64,000 nucleotides of DNA from Amia ocellicauda (GCF_036373705.1 NW_027102738.1:40001-104000), one strand, 5' to 3'. Positions 1 through 11,076 are shown, counted from the stretch's first letter. Notes: a model not told the origin generated them from the sequence alone. Made by a program: numbers and translations.

Positions 1-480
1 ACACATACATACATACATATGGAAAAGAAACAATACTTTTATAAATCACAATAAGATGTAATAAAGTACAGAAAAACTAAATGTAAGAAAATGTGATCTT
101 TAATACACACAAATATGTATGGCTGGTCGGATGCGTCTTGGACTCGGGTTCCTCTTCATTACGTATAACGCTTTTGCCTTTTGCTAAAGCTTTCCGTGGA
201 GGGGATCGTGGGTGAGTTTGTACCATTCTTGGGGGGCTCTGCCTTGTTGGGCGGAGCTGTGATCCAGGTGAACAGCAGATCGGGCATAGGTGGGCATGTG
301 GGCAGAGGAGTAGGAAGGCCGGTCAAGCAAATAAGCTTGCTAAGGTACGCAGCAGCAGCAAGCAGCCCCCCCATCCAGCCAGCCAGCCAGTCTGGCTGGC
401 AGTGACTGAGTGGTTGACAGACGGCAAGCAACGGAATGTACGTGCTCTGTGATGTCATAGCAGTCAGCTGAGAGAGGCTC
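1..480. repeat. Unclassified interspersed repeat X, copy 1
   Basis: A moderately GC-rich segment that recurs at 27700-28150 (inverted), 32310-32399 and 34376-34490 (partial). It contains GCCAGCCAGCCAG-type runs and GATGTCAT/ATGACATC dyads near the edge facing a (TC)n tract. The open frames across it (159-458 minus, 181-405 plus) change with each copy and show no known domain, so I treat it as non-coding. I could not find convincing tRNA or 5S promoter boxes, so a SINE assignment is not supported. Confidence 0.6.
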
Positions 481-559
481 GTGATGTCATCGCTGAGCTG
501 GCTGGCTGGCTGGCTCTGTGTGTGTGTGTGTCTGTGTCTGTCTGTTTTTCTGTTTGTCA

Positions 560-612
<53 letters not shown>

Positions 613-674
613 TCAATTCAATTCATTTGTATTGTCAAAGCAATTGGACATACATACATACATACATACATATA
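481..674 (-). repeat. Microsatellite block plus short LINE-like tail
   Basis: Runs of (GCTG)n, (TG)n, (TCTG)n and (TC)n at about 490-610 are followed by a conserved stretch of about 45 bp containing ATTGTCAAAGCAATTGGACA, then (CATA)n. The same tail-microsatellite arrangement occurs at 7141-7257, 32160-32330, 34210-34372 and 58372-58470. A short conserved tail next to simple repeats resembles the 3' end of a LINE or SINE family, but its parent element is not identified. Confidence 0.5.
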
Positions 675-1018
675 TGTAGCGTAAGGTACACTTATACATT
701 TCAATTAAAGAAGTGAATTCATAGTATCACCTTATCACGAATCCTGGAGTCTTGTAGAACTCAATTTCTGTAATAATTGGACGCAGACACCAATTCCAAA
801 GATATAAATTGTCAAATTTATTTAAAAACAAAGACTAAATGTATCACTACACTAATTATACAAAAGGGAAAAACTAATTAAAATTCAACTCTAGATCAAC
901 AAATCAAAGACAAATCACTTCCGTGACCAAATCAAAGACCATGGGATCCCATAGGATAACACACAAATCGTTAAACAAAAAAGGTTATAAACACATTGAC
1001 TACAATACCGGTTAGTAA
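675..1018 (-). mobile_element. Partial LTR fossil (same family as 8247-13345)
   Basis: Begins with the LTR terminus TGTAGCGTAAGG and matches the end region of the 3' LTR at 11516-13345 in reverse orientation. It ends at GGTTAGTAA, where BEN-locus sequence resumes. It is only a fragment, broken, and lies where the right arm holds Tx1 ORF2 sequence instead. Confidence 0.75.
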
Positions 1019-1252
1019 TTCTAGGAATCACTAAGAAACAGTTGAAAGTGCTAAATTGCAGTTTCAGAAGATGAAAAAAAACTGTAACTGATGGGATATG
1101 TAGTACTTTATACTCGAGTGGTCTATGCGATTACACCCTGTTGGTGTTATTAAGAACGCCAAGTACCAGAATGCAGAGCGGGACTGTCTTTTGTGCCGTG
1201 ACTTGTCGGGGGAAAAAGGCGCAGAAAAAACGGACGAGAAGGTGAAGGTAGT
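1019..1252 (+). promoter_or_regulatory. Upstream region of the BEN-domain gene
   Basis: A conserved stretch just upstream of the BEN start codon, nearly identical in the other arm (about 25383-25580 and 26840-26860). It contains CTCGAG and a GC-rich part close to the ATG. In the right arm a divergent set of plus-strand exons starts on the far side of it, which suggests a shared bidirectional promoter. No clear TATA box is seen. In this arm about 1.25 kb carrying those divergent exons is missing between about 1050 and 1055. Confidence 0.4.
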
Positions 1253-4250
1253 ATGGCGGTGATGCACGCGTTGGTGAAGTGGGAAAGCGGGGTCGACAAA
1301 GACTCTTACAGCGTGATTCCCACTGCTTGCTTTCGCAATTTTGATTTATTCAGCATTGCTGATGATGACGAAGAGACGACTCGAAACTTCAGAGCAGAGT
1401 GGAGAGACACGAACAAACCTCCAAAAGGTGGATGGCCTGTCCATGAAGCGCAGATCATTATGACTGGTAACAATGTTTATTTAAAAAAAAAACATTAAAG
1501 TCTTTACATGCTATTTGATATATACAATCACAGTATATTTGAAATGAATGTTTAAGTTATTAATGTGTTGTACTTCTAACATACTCTTATAACATGGTAG
1601 GTGGTGGTGAGGGCGCTAAAAACTCGTCATACTTGACTGGCATTTGTAAGAACGATTTATTGTGTGTTGTGCTTTACAATAAAATCCCCCAAATCACAAA
1701 ATAAATTAAACCAGATATAATTTAACTTCCGTTTTGATTCAGCGTTGGCTGTTCATCTTAATTTGTATGGTCAAAGCACAGTATTTTTATGACAAATAAA
1801 TATAATCCCCAAATATCTGTGGACATAATGCAGGGTTTTATTTATTTTATTTTTATTTTAGGAAAAGAAGGCGAACTAAGAAGAAAACTTAATGACCTAA
1901 CAAAAATGCCCTGTCCTAAAATGAAGAGAGTACCTAAACCAAACAAAAAACTTCAAATTTCAGATGATAGTGACCTTGATGAACCACAGTTACCGGTGAG
2001 ATAATTACTGCAAATATTAAATAAATGTATTGCAGGATTGTTTTTTTTTAATCATATTCATATATATATATATTTTCATTTTAAACTCTTTTCCTCTCTG
2101 AATACAGCACAAAATAAGAAAGAAAACCGATGGAGCTTCAAGAATTAGATCCCGTCATATTCTACAGACATTTAAAGAGTCCAGTGAAGTTGAGCTACAG
2201 CAAAAAGTTAAGCAGCTCGAAAAGGAAAACACAAGACTTAAAAATGAAAACCAATGTCTTCGAAACCGTATGGTTGATGGTAAGTTTTTTTATTTATAGC
2301 AAATAATTCCTTACCTTGATAAATGTTATTCTTCAGTAATTTAGATTCCAGAGTAATGTATTATAGTTGATCATACTGAAGTAATCTAGAACCACAATAC
2401 AGACTCTTAATGTGCACTGTCTAATAGTTTAATAATACTGATTATTAAATAAAGTTTTTCAACATAACTTCATAATCCTACATTAATGACTATATGCATT
2501 ACATTAGACCTGGTAATTCTTGTATTTTATCTCTTTTATTTTTTTCGTAGCTAATGTTAATGACCCACAAAAAGGTCAGTTTGCCAATAACATAGAGCAA
2601 GTCTCTCAAGTATAATTGCAGGCATTGATGGTTTTGTTTTCACTTTGTATTAAATATATTACTAGAAATGATTATCATTTAATACTAAGGTTTTTTTCTC
2701 CAGAGATTCCAGACCTTTTGGACAATCTGAAAAAAATTGTAACAAAAGCCACATTTATCAGCGATGAAGACAAAAGTGTGTCACCATCAAGTGGTTCTGA
2801 CAGCCCCACAGCAAATTGTTCTGAATCTGACAAAGAATCACCAAAACAGGTATAACACTCTTGGTCTACAATATTACAAAGACAAGGTAAAAATATATAT
2901 ATTGAAAACAAATATTGGTTGTAAACAATCTAATGATGCTACATTATCAGTTATATTCATAGTTATAGTTGATAATAAGAATGTAATTGAATTATGGGTG
3001 TCACAGATTCACTGACTTTATTATGTCTGTAAATTAATAAACTTAGAATTGAGACATACTGTGGTCTTTAATAACACATTTCTGTAACAAAATCACAGCC
3101 TTACTGATAATGTATTCCACTTAACATAATATAAGAATAGTTTGGGGATAAACTTGTTTTTTATTTACCATTGTCTTTTAGGTGGAAATATTCCCAGGCA
3201 CTGGAGTTTACATTGACAAACTGTCCTGGATCCTTGCAGAGAGGTGCAGCACGAATACGTCATATGCAAGAACCCTGACGGTTGCTGTCTTTGACTTTCC
3301 AACATTATTAAAGAGCAATCTTCGTGGTGGTGGCAGCAAGAGAGATCCAACTTCGGAGAAAAAGACACCTCTGGATCGCTTAAAGGTGGAAGCCATATAT
3401 GGTATGTAAATGCTGTTGTACAAAATTTCTAACTCTCCTTTTTAACTGTATAGAACACAAAGGGTTAGCATTTGAAATGTTCCTTTGGCCTTTGTTTTAG
3501 TTTCAGAGACTAGAGTTAATTTATTAATAAATAATAATACCTTACATGTAGCAGCTGGAAAGATCCCAAAGTGCTCTACAGACTCACTTCACCCACCACC
3601 CTCTGGGGTGCAGCCATTTTGTACCAGCAGATTACTACACAGCAGTAAAGGTGGAGTCATAACAAATTTGTTAGACCTGATTGAGGGAAGCCTGACTTAG
3701 AATTCAGCCACGTCACTCTTTCAACAACACCTTGTAAATCACCTTGGATTAATGCTTCAGACATATTAATACATAATAATAATGAATAGTGCCATGGGAT
3801 CCTTGACAATATAAACTTTCATGTCTCATTTAAATTTGACTTTTGAGCAAATACTTCACATTTCAGTCCAGTTGTGCCACATCAATGTAATGCTTAAGCA
3901 AGGTATTAATGGAGAAAAGACTGCCTTTGCATAGCTGCTTCGCCAAGTACAGATTTTACTATGAACTAGTGTAAGACAAGTTTAAGAGCATACACCAAAA
4001 CATTTAAATACACCCACACACAAAAATGTTGATTTACTGTGGCAATATGTAACTAATGAACCCTTCTCAAAGATATGTGGTATGTTTATTAAAAGATTTT
4101 TATATATCTATGTGCAAGTCATTAAATCTATGTGATACATGTTTTTTAGGGGCTACCTTGAAAAAATTGCCCAGTACCCCAAAGAGTGTAATTGGTGGTG
4201 CAATTAACAGCAAGATAAATGAACTACGACACAGAATGAAACCAGAGTGA
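1253..4250 (+). CDS. BEN domain-containing protein, seven exons, 336 aa
   Basis: Exons 1253-1466, 1862-1995, 2108-2279, 2551-2574, 2704-2849, 3182-3401 and 4150-4250 all have GT/AG borders, matching phases and no stop; the sum is 1011 nt. Residues 1-71 form a module starting MAVMHALVKW with SVIP, seen ahead of BEN domains in some fish genes. Residues about 117-175 are basic then coiled-coil (KQLEKENTRLKNENQCLRNR). Residues about 182-230 are acidic and serine-rich. Residues about 231-336 are a BEN domain: IFPGTGVYI, ARTLTVAVFDF, TPLDRLKVEAIYG, ending SKINELRHRMKPE. BEN domains bind DNA and protein partners in chromatin repression, so a nuclear DNA-binding role is likely. The start is the first ATG of the conserved exon (GTAGTATGG). 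An AATAAA at 4347-4352 lies inside a downstream MITE. The paralogous right-arm copy is truncated. Which BEN family member it is remains uncertain. Confidence 0.85.
3520..3760. repeat. SINE-like dispersed repeat in BEN intron 6
   Basis: Starts at a TAATAATAATAC run and includes AAGTGCTCTACAGAC, CACCCACCACC and GGTGCAGCCATTTTG. This style of sequence is common in dispersed fish repeats built on a (TAA)n tail. It lies within the deletion of the right arm, so no second copy is available here. Family not identified. Confidence 0.4.
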
Positions 4251-4295
4251 AGATTTGAAGAACCAGATCTGTATTTTTTGTTTTGTTTTCAACAG

Positions 4296-4440
4296 GGTTG
4301 GGGTCAATTCCAATTCAATTTTTAATTCCCTTTTCAATTCAATTCCAATAAAGAATATTCTGTGAATGCAAAAAGTAATTGCAATTTTGAATTGATTTGT
4401 AGGAGGAATTGGAATTGAAAAACAGGAATTGACCCCAACC
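4296..4440. mobile_element. Small palindromic MITE-like element
   Basis: Terminal inverted repeats GGTTGGGGTCAATTCC (4296) and GGAATTGACCCCAACC (ending 4440) enclose an AT-rich centre, about 145 bp in all. It sits just after the BEN stop codon and contains an AATAAA at 4347-4352, which could act as the gene's poly(A) signal. Short TTTTCA words lie on both sides, but no clean target duplication is visible. It is absent from the right arm because that region is deleted there. Confidence 0.55.
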
Positions 4441-5925
4441 ATGGTTTTCAGTGAGTGTTGTACAAATTGATAGGTCAGGGTTTCTGTAAAAACTTAATAG
4501 AGGCCAGCAGGCGTGCACGATCTGGGAAAAACTGCTCCACTACAACAGACCTCTTTCCCTTCGTTTTCTCTAAAAACCTCCTGATATCCTTCACTGCAGC
4601 TCTGACTCACCGAGGACGAGGAGGCGAGAGAGGAATCCATGAAGCCGCCCTCACTGTCACTCCGAGCCGCGATGCTCCAGCGTGTAGCCGGACCTTTCCC
4701 CACCAAGCCGCTCGCTACCCCAGCTTCACTACTGTGCCACCACTTCTTTTACTGCCACTATTTACCAACACCGTCCGTGCTCCCTCCCAGCACCTTCTTA
4801 GTGCGTTTTTTCCACCCGGCGCCTCGGCTTGTACCGCCGAGCCTGGCCCTGCCTCCTCCTCGGCTACACCCTGTGTGTCTGTCCGCCCGTCTGCTGGCTG
4901 CTGAGGTTGTTCCTCGTCACTAACCAGCGCCCCGTGCACCGCCTCAACACCATCTCCCCCCGGCGTCTCGGTCGTCACTATCCCCCGCTGCCTCGACCCC
5001 GTCCCCCAGCTGTGCGTCATCGCCTCCGGGCAGCTCTTCCCCCGTCACGGCATCACTGGTACCATCGGTCCGACCGGCGACTGTCTCCTCCGCCGGGGCT
5101 CGATCTCTGTCTGCCCGCTGCATCTGTGGCTGCGGGCCGGTGTCTCTATTCCTCCCCGCGTCGCCCCGCTCCTCCTCCCGCTCCCTGTCCTGCTCGGGAC
5201 AGTTCCTCACGACATGCCCCTCGCTCCCACACCTGAAACACTTCATGGACTCCGAAGTAGCGAACACGACGTAGTCGGTATTGTCGATCTTAAATTTAAA
5301 AATGACATTAAGATCCTCATTGATGTTATTGAGGATCATATACAGCTGCCTTCGGAAGGACACGACGTGTTTCAGTTGCGGGGCTTTGCAGCCCAGCTGG
5401 ACCCTCTTAATGCCGGACATCAGCTGCCCGAGCCGGTGCGGATGAACGGAGGGACGTTAGACAGCGTTACCTTCCGGGCAGGAGCAGCGAGCGGCAACAC
5501 CGGGGTGAAAGTGTCGTCTAACACTGTGCCATTAGCCACTAGCTGATTGAGCAGATCAGTGGTTTTTAAGAAGATAACAATGGCAGCAGACTTGATATTT
5601 TCACACCCTGCTACCTCCCCAACCGCTAACACACACTGCTCTAGGGGGCAGAACTGCACCGGAGCGATCTTGACTCCATGGCGTCGGGTCAGTTTTTCAA
5701 AAGACGCATTCAGGGGGTCCGACCCCCCGACCCGGGAAGAACTACCGGTACTCCCCCCTCCCCTCCCCTGTTCCCCCACAATAAGAAAAGCACTGAAAAC
5801 AGAAGACAAAATAAACAAACTGAAAAAAGTAAAGCAACAAAAAAACGCAGCCAAAGGACAGAGCTCTCAGCAGCACTCCCGCTCACTGCAGACCCCTCCC
5901 ACACACTCCCAGCTGAGAGAGAGAG
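4441..5925 (-). pseudogene. Tx1-clade LINE ORF1 (nucleic-acid-binding protein), damaged
   Basis: Two overlapping minus-strand frames together look like the ORF1 protein of Tx1-type non-LTR retrotransposons. The first (about 5854-5420) contains SFEKLTRRHGVKIAPVQF, FLKTTDLLNQLVANG and VTLSNVPPFIR. The second (from 5420) contains LGCKAPQLKHVVSFRRQLYM and a CCHC zinc knuckle CFRCGSEGHVVRNC (C-X2-C-X4-H-X4-C), then an acidic, charged tail. The join at the CTGATG around 5420 looks like a one-base loss. Weak ORF1 C-terminal similarity runs on in a third frame to about 4450, where the element stops short of any ORF2. Its 5' edge meets a (GA)n tract at 5915-5936. The right arm has the same ORF1 at 22662-23270. 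Confidence 0.7.
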
Positions 5926-5969
5926 AGAGAGAGAGTTAGTGTCTGTCTGTCTCTCTCTCTCTGTAGATG

Positions 5970-6700
5970 CATCATAGGGAACATATGTAACAATCTCTCT
6001 TTTTGTTTACCAAAAATGAGAATGAACGTATTTCAAGTGGGTGTTGCCTTGGTTGGAAACGTTTTAAGATTATTTATGAAGTGTAAAGTGGATTTGTCTC
6101 AGTTCTCCGTAGTTTTCAATGTATGTGCCATTCAGTAGCGTTCATGTTACAGATGTGCCCTATGCAGTGGTAGGGTCAATAAAATGTCAGTAAAACTTTA
6201 TTTTAGCAATTATGGAGGGGAAGAACTGCAAATAGAGGGTCCCCACTAATTATCTAACTTACCAACAACGTTTCAAATTAGGTCTTGCGAAGCTGCCAAA
6301 TAATGCTGTATAATCGTATGTGTCTTCATACACCGGCTGCTATAGTCTGATAGCTTTGATTATATATATATATTTTCTCGTGAACCACAAATGCTATTTG
6401 CTTGATTTTTACAGAGTATGTTATAAATACCATTGTTATGAAGCCTGACAAATTGTATGCTGTAATTATGAATATTTTCAAATCATTTGTTTGTTTTTCC
6501 TAACATGTTACAAATGTTCCCTATGTGAAAGATGCATTATATCTTAATAACGTCTAAACAATTAAAGATATACAGATTATTATTTTTGGTAAAGTTATAA
6601 TACATTGCTATTAACTATGTGTGTCAGTAAAAGTTTAAATTTCCTAAAGGATTATTATTGATCTTGCAAAATAAGTGTTTAGGGAACATTTGTAACATAG
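5970..6700. other. Non-coding block with four related GGGAACAT-GTAAC motifs
   Basis: Four copies of a 19-base motif occur at about 5974 (AGGGAACATATGTAAC), 6146 (TGTTACAGATGTGCCCTAT), 6506 (TGTTACAAATGTTCCCTAT) and 6680 (AGGGAACATTTGTAAC), in the order forward, reverse, reverse, forward. All four persist in the other arm (21880-22600). The first inverted pair, 190 bp apart, resembles MITE ends; otherwise a protein-binding cluster is possible. No coding frame is supported. Confidence 0.45.
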
Positions 6701-7138
6701 AGGTGGGTTAGCCACCGGCTAAGGGCAGCGGCTCCGGCTCCAGCACCGTCACCATGTCGCTGGAAAAGCGCTAAGTGAGCTCACAGTGAGCTCAGTGTAA
6801 TGTCTGCTCTGGTGAGCTCACAGTGTGACCTAGTCGTGAGTTCACGTCTTCACTGGGTAGTCCTTGACAACTTAATTGACTCAAATCTTGGGCTTAATTG
6901 GTCAAAATGACCATTGGTTGAAGGTACTCAGGGACTGATGTGTAGAGAGACTTATTAAACCTGCAGGATTGTGGTTTTCCCAGATCAGAATTAACCAGAT
7001 CACCACAAAGGAACATGGTAGGTGCTATTGCAACACAGATTACACAAATACATTGAAATCCAAGTTTGCAGTGGTCCTTGGGCCATTGGGTGGTGATCCA
7101 GATCACTTCAGCAAGAATTTTGCAGTGGTCTGGACTAC

Positions 7139-7140
<2 letters not shown>

Positions 7141-7203
<63 letters not shown>

Positions 7204-7257
7204 GTGCATTTGAATTGTCAAAGCAATTGGACATGCATACATACATACATACATATA
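7141..7257. repeat. (CT)n tract, LINE-like tail and (CATA)n
   Basis: About 28 CT units (7141-7196), then the conserved tail containing TTGTCAAAGCAATTGGACAT, then (CATA)n ending in the TA at 7256-7257 that flanks the Tc1 element. The same flank adjoins the Tc1 copy at 58372. Confidence 0.7.
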
Positions 7258-8246
7258 CACTCACCTAAAGGATTATTAGGAACACCTGTTCAATTTCTCA
7301 TTAATGCAATTATCTAAACAACCAATCACATGGCAGTTGCTTCAATGCATTTAGGGGTGTGGTCCTGGTCAAGACAATCTCCTGAACTCCAAACTGAATG
7401 TCTGAATGGGAATGAAAGGTGATTTAAGCAATTTTGAGCGTGGTATGGTTGTTGGTGCCAGACGGGCCGGTCTGAGTATTTCACAATCTGCTCAGTTACT
7501 GGGATTTTCACGCACAACCATTTCTAGGGTTTACAAAGAATGGTGTGAAAAGGGAAAAACATCCAGTATGCGGCAGTCCTGTGGGCGAAAATGCCTTGTT
7601 GATGCTAGAGCTCAGAGGAGAATGGGCCGACTCGATTCAAGCTGATAGAAGAGCAACTTTGACTGAAATAACCACTCGTTACAACCGAGGTATGCAGCAA
7701 AGCATTTGTGATGCCACAACACGTACAACCTTGAGGCGGATGGGCTACAACAGCAGAAGACCCCACTGGGTACCACTCATCTCCACTACAAATAGGAAAA
7801 AGAGGCTACAATTTGCACAAGCTCACCAAAATTGGACAGTTGAAGACTGGAAAAATGTTGCCTGGTCTGATGAGTCTCGATTTCAGAGTCAGAATTTGGC
7901 GTAAACAGAATGAGAACATGGATCCATCATGCCTTGTTACCACTGTGCAGGCTGGTGGTGGTGGATGTAATGGTGTGGGGGATGTTTTCTTGGCACACTT
8001 TAGGCCCCTTAGTGCCAATTGGGCATCGTTTAAATGCCACGGCCCGTTGTTTCTGACCATGTCCATCCCTTTATGACCACCATGTACTCATCCTCTGATG
8101 GCTACTTCCAGCAGGATAATGTACCATGTCACAAAGGTCGAATCATTTCAAATTGGTTTCTTGAACATGACAATGAGTTCACTGTACTAAACTGGCCCCC
8201 ACAGTCACCAGATCTCAACCCAATAGAGCATCTTTGGGATGTGGTG

Positions 8247-8577
8247 TGTAGCGTTATGTTGGGTGTATTTGGATAAGAGTATTTGGGCTCTGAGCTGAAG
8301 CACGGATCTAAAGAAGACCTCTCCCCCCCAAAGTTATCAGATTTCCTTAGCTCATCAGCTTGGAACTGGTTTGCATCAAAGTGACAGTTTTGGGGAGGAT
8401 GGCACCGAGAAGAGGCCAAATAGTTTGTTATTCTGCTATGAGATGTCTGGAGAAAGGGGCCTGTGGGTGATAAAAACTCTTTGAAGTGGATGAGAGCCGA
8501 AATCCCGACATAGAGCTACGAACCCAGGCCAACCGGCATTTCCAAAAGATGGCATGGATTGACATCAGTCATAAATC
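8247..8577 (+). repeat. 5' LTR (short form) of the nested element
   Basis: Matches the first about 330 bp of the 3' LTR at 11516 with roughly three differences. Internal sequence follows directly. Confidence 0.75.
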
Positions 8578-8708
8578 CAAAGTCACAAAAGATTAAGTCT
8601 GTTTTAGTTACTTGTGATAAATTGTTGATATCCTAAGCGTTGGCATTAGAGTCATTAGGTGATTAATCGAGTACTGTTCTGTTGGGTTGTTACTGAATAG
8701 CCAAAACA

Positions 8709-10169
8709 ATGATTACCCAAATGTCCCCATGTGAAGCATTGATTGTTAAGGTACCAGGAACAGAGATTCCTGAATTCCTTGGACGCCTAGGCAGTTTGGA
8801 CTTTGAAGTAGAGTCGCGTCGAACTCAGTTGGTAAACGACACTACGACGCAACTCGAAAAAGAGTCGATAGAGGTGATGAAAGTTATGGCTAGCTTAGCA
8901 CTTGCGAGCTCAAGGGTAGTGAACTGGATCATAAGCAAGTTTGAAAAACTGAAAAAGCTAGGAGAAAAGTATGCTAAAGCGAAAGAAGAAAGAGCCAAAC
9001 GGCATGGAATGGTTTTAGAATTTGAAGGAAAGCTAGATACTTGTGGAAAACAAGTCATTGTGTTGAATGCTGAAAAAGAGGACTTAATTGAACAGAGAGA
9101 GCAATTAGGAAATGATTTAAGACAATGTCAAGTTGAATTGGAAACAACTCTGATCCAAGTAAAAGGTCTGCAAAATGACAGATGTAAAGCGGTTGAAAAT
9201 GAAAGGATAGTTTTGAAGGACCGGGATGTTTTGGAAATGCGTCTTTGCAAAACAGTCAGGGAGAAAGATTTGGGCACTGTAAAAATGGAGATACTCGAAG
9301 GCGAGGTCATACATTTAAAAAGGGACAGTGAAGAAATGAGGAGAGTAAATCAGGTGCTTAGGGGAGAACTCAAATCAACTGAAGTTGAAAATGAGCGTCT
9401 CAAGCAACAAATAGGGGCCCTGAAAGCTGCCTCTTGGTGGGCTGCAAAGCTGACACCTGACAGCATAAAGGAACAGCCGGAACCGGCCAATGCACGGAGT
9501 CGCACACCGTCTCCACATTTAGGCCCCGGGTTGCCTCGTCCTGATCGTACCCCTCCCTGTAGTTTTTCTCCATCCAGGGTAAGAAGCTCGTCGCACAGAC
9601 GAACTTCCTCTCCCGAGAGTCCAGACCGAAAGGTTAACATGCGCCAGTTGAGAGAACTGGCTAAAGATTGTGAAACCTTTAACCCAGCAGACAAGGAAGG
9701 AAATGTGGAAGCGTATATTAAGGACATTAAGTATGCTTTGAGTTTCTATCCTGAGGCTACGGAGAAGGAAAAGGTTCTCCTAATCCGCAAAACTACCTCT
9801 CGCCAAGTCCATTCTTGGATGGAGAGGCAAGGGTCCATGGTCTGCGATAGGTTTCAACGCTTGTGCAGAGCATTAGTTAGGGACTATTCCAGGTTCATTG
9901 ATCCAGTGGCAGCAGTGACTGCCGCACACCAGATCAAACAGGGTAAGCATGAGTCCCCCCGTGATTACTATGAAAAGCTTAGGAAAACCTATTTTGCGGG
10001 TCAAGATCGACCCGGGGCCGAGGAAGAGGTGAGCTTTAAAGGGTTGTTTGTTGCTAATTTGTTCCCAACGATTAAGGAAATGATCATATTACATGCAGAC
10101 GCAACGTATATGAACATAGCTGAAATTCGAAAAAATGGCACAGAAAGCTTGGGAAAGCAAGTACAATAG
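8709..10169 (+). CDS. Gag-like protein of the LTR element (486 aa frame)
   Basis: A long open frame. Residues about 45-245 are a charged coiled coil (for example FEKLKKLGEKYAKAKEERAK). Residues about 255-300 are rich in Ser, Pro and Arg. Residues about 305-470 resemble a Gypsy-type capsid region: ETFNPADKEGNVEAYIKDI, then a helical stretch with PRDYYEKLRKTYF. Gag proteins assemble the particle that packages the element RNA. No CCHC knuckle is seen within the frame. A host PNMA/ARC-like gene is less likely because the frame lies between matching LTRs. The element as a whole is a fossil. Confidence 0.65.
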   Translation: MITQMSPCEALIVKVPGTEIPEFLGRLGSLDFEVESRRTQLVNDTTTQLEKESIEVMKVMASLALASSRVVNWIISKFEKLKKLGEKYAKAKEERAKRHGMVLEFEGKLDTCGKQVIVLNAEKEDLIEQREQLGNDLRQCQVELETTLIQVKGLQNDRCKAVENERIVLKDRDVLEMRLCKTVREKDLGTVKMEILEGEVIHLKRDSEEMRRVNQVLRGELKSTEVENERLKQQIGALKAASWWAAKLTPDSIKEQPEPANARSRTPSPHLGPGLPRPDRTPPCSFSPSRVRSSSHRRTSSPESPDRKVNMRQLRELAKDCETFNPADKEGNVEAYIKDIKYALSFYPEATEKEKVLLIRKTTSRQVHSWMERQGSMVCDRFQRLCRALVRDYSRFIDPVAAVTAAHQIKQGKHESPRDYYEKLRKTYFAGQDRPGAEEEVSFKGLFVANLFPTIKEMIILHADATYMNIAEIRKNGTESLGKQVQ

Positions 10170-10689
10170 CACTTCTGATCGTAAAGATTCAAGCACCCAA
10201 GTACTGGCAAGGCGCTCTGAGAGCCCTATTTCTCCACTGGAGTTAGAGGGGACAGAGATTCAAAGAAGGAAAGAACCTCCCAAGGATGGAATCCAAGACA
10301 CCCAGGCTTACAATAAAAAAAAGAAATCTGCTCCTAGCCTAGGTGGGTTAACTCAGTCTCTGAGCAATGTTGCAGTTTCTGAGCTACTGCTACGCTTAGC
10401 TCTGCTCCCTTTGCCCCCTCTTCCCAAACTGGAAGTTAGTAGCCAGGGTAAAGGGCCGGACTCGCCACCTAAGGAATGACTAGCTCTGGAACCACCCCCT
10501 GTCCCCGCCTCTGTGTTTTTGATTGGATGTGAGGAACAGCAGGGGGGTTTCTCTGACACATCAGCCCACTGGGACCTCCCAGTGGGGGAAGTTGCCTGCA
10601 GGCAAGCTGAACCTTTGGTGATGTTACTGGGTGATCTGACACAGAGAGGCAGAGCCAAGCAAGTTTACATAGAAGTGACCATTGAGAAT

Positions 10690-11076
10690 GTGTGGGAGTG
10701 AGGAGCCTTGTTGGACACTGGGGCTGAAATTTGTTTAATGTCTGCCACCACAATGGGCAACCTGAAACAAATTATGGAAACCTCAGACCAACGACTGAAA
10801 GTGGAAGCTTGTAGTGTGAACATTACAAGTTACACAGAGACTAAGGCACAGCTCACTCAAAAGGCATTGTTAGAGTTCACCTTTGGGAAGATTAAGTTGG
10901 TTCATCCAGTTTATATTTCCAAATTTGAAACAGAGAAGTTGATCATTGGTCAGGATCTATTGAACAGGTTGTGGGCTCAAGTTGAATCACCAAAGCCGGT
11001 GGAATTGAATGACAGATATGATACAGCCACCAAGGTACAACTTCCCAATGAGACCATTTTTTGTGCATGTCCCTAA
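10690..11076 (+). other. Retroviral-type aspartic protease-like segment (fossil)
   Basis: Contains LLDTGAEICLMS, the active-site style DTGA of retropepsins, followed by beta-strand-like segments and IIGQDLLNRLW, which resembles the conserved C-terminal part of the fold. It lies downstream of gag in the same element. No pol domains follow before the 3' LTR. Confidence 0.6.

Larger units (their letters stand above)
1..6998. repeat. Left arm of a large inverted duplication
   Basis: This stretch is repeated in reverse complement at 21401-28215. Shared parts, in order, are an interspersed repeat, the BEN-domain gene, a Tx1-like LINE ORF1 and a conserved non-coding block ending at 6998 (TTAACCAG, matched by CTGGTTAA at 21401). 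By eye the BEN exons differ at about three residues between arms, so the duplication is recent or kept alike by gene conversion. The outer ends are more diverged. The arms differ by several insertions and deletions: this arm has an LTR fragment at 675-1018, and the other arm has extra DNA at about 21660-21880 and 25580-26840. The left end runs off the window. Confidence 0.85.

Noticed and set aside
522-716. Leu/Ser- or Arg/Glu-rich frames over (TC)n, (GA)n, (CA)n and (GT)n tracts here and at 6894-7317, 13608-13965, 28165-28643 and 31903-32344
   Set aside because: Low-complexity translations of microsatellites.
1064-1267. Minus-strand frame over the BEN promoter, and its plus-strand copy at 25368-25571
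   Set aside because: Conserved only because the arms are near-identical; it overlaps the BEN start codon and has no recognisable domain.
4455-5236. Plus-strand Pro/Arg-rich frames 4455-4904, 4639-4923 and 4829-5236
   Set aside because: Antisense shadows of the LINE ORF1 charged tail.
8709-10169. Host gene of PNMA/ARC type
   Set aside because: The frame lies between two matching LTRs with target duplications and is followed by a protease-like segment, so it belongs to the element.
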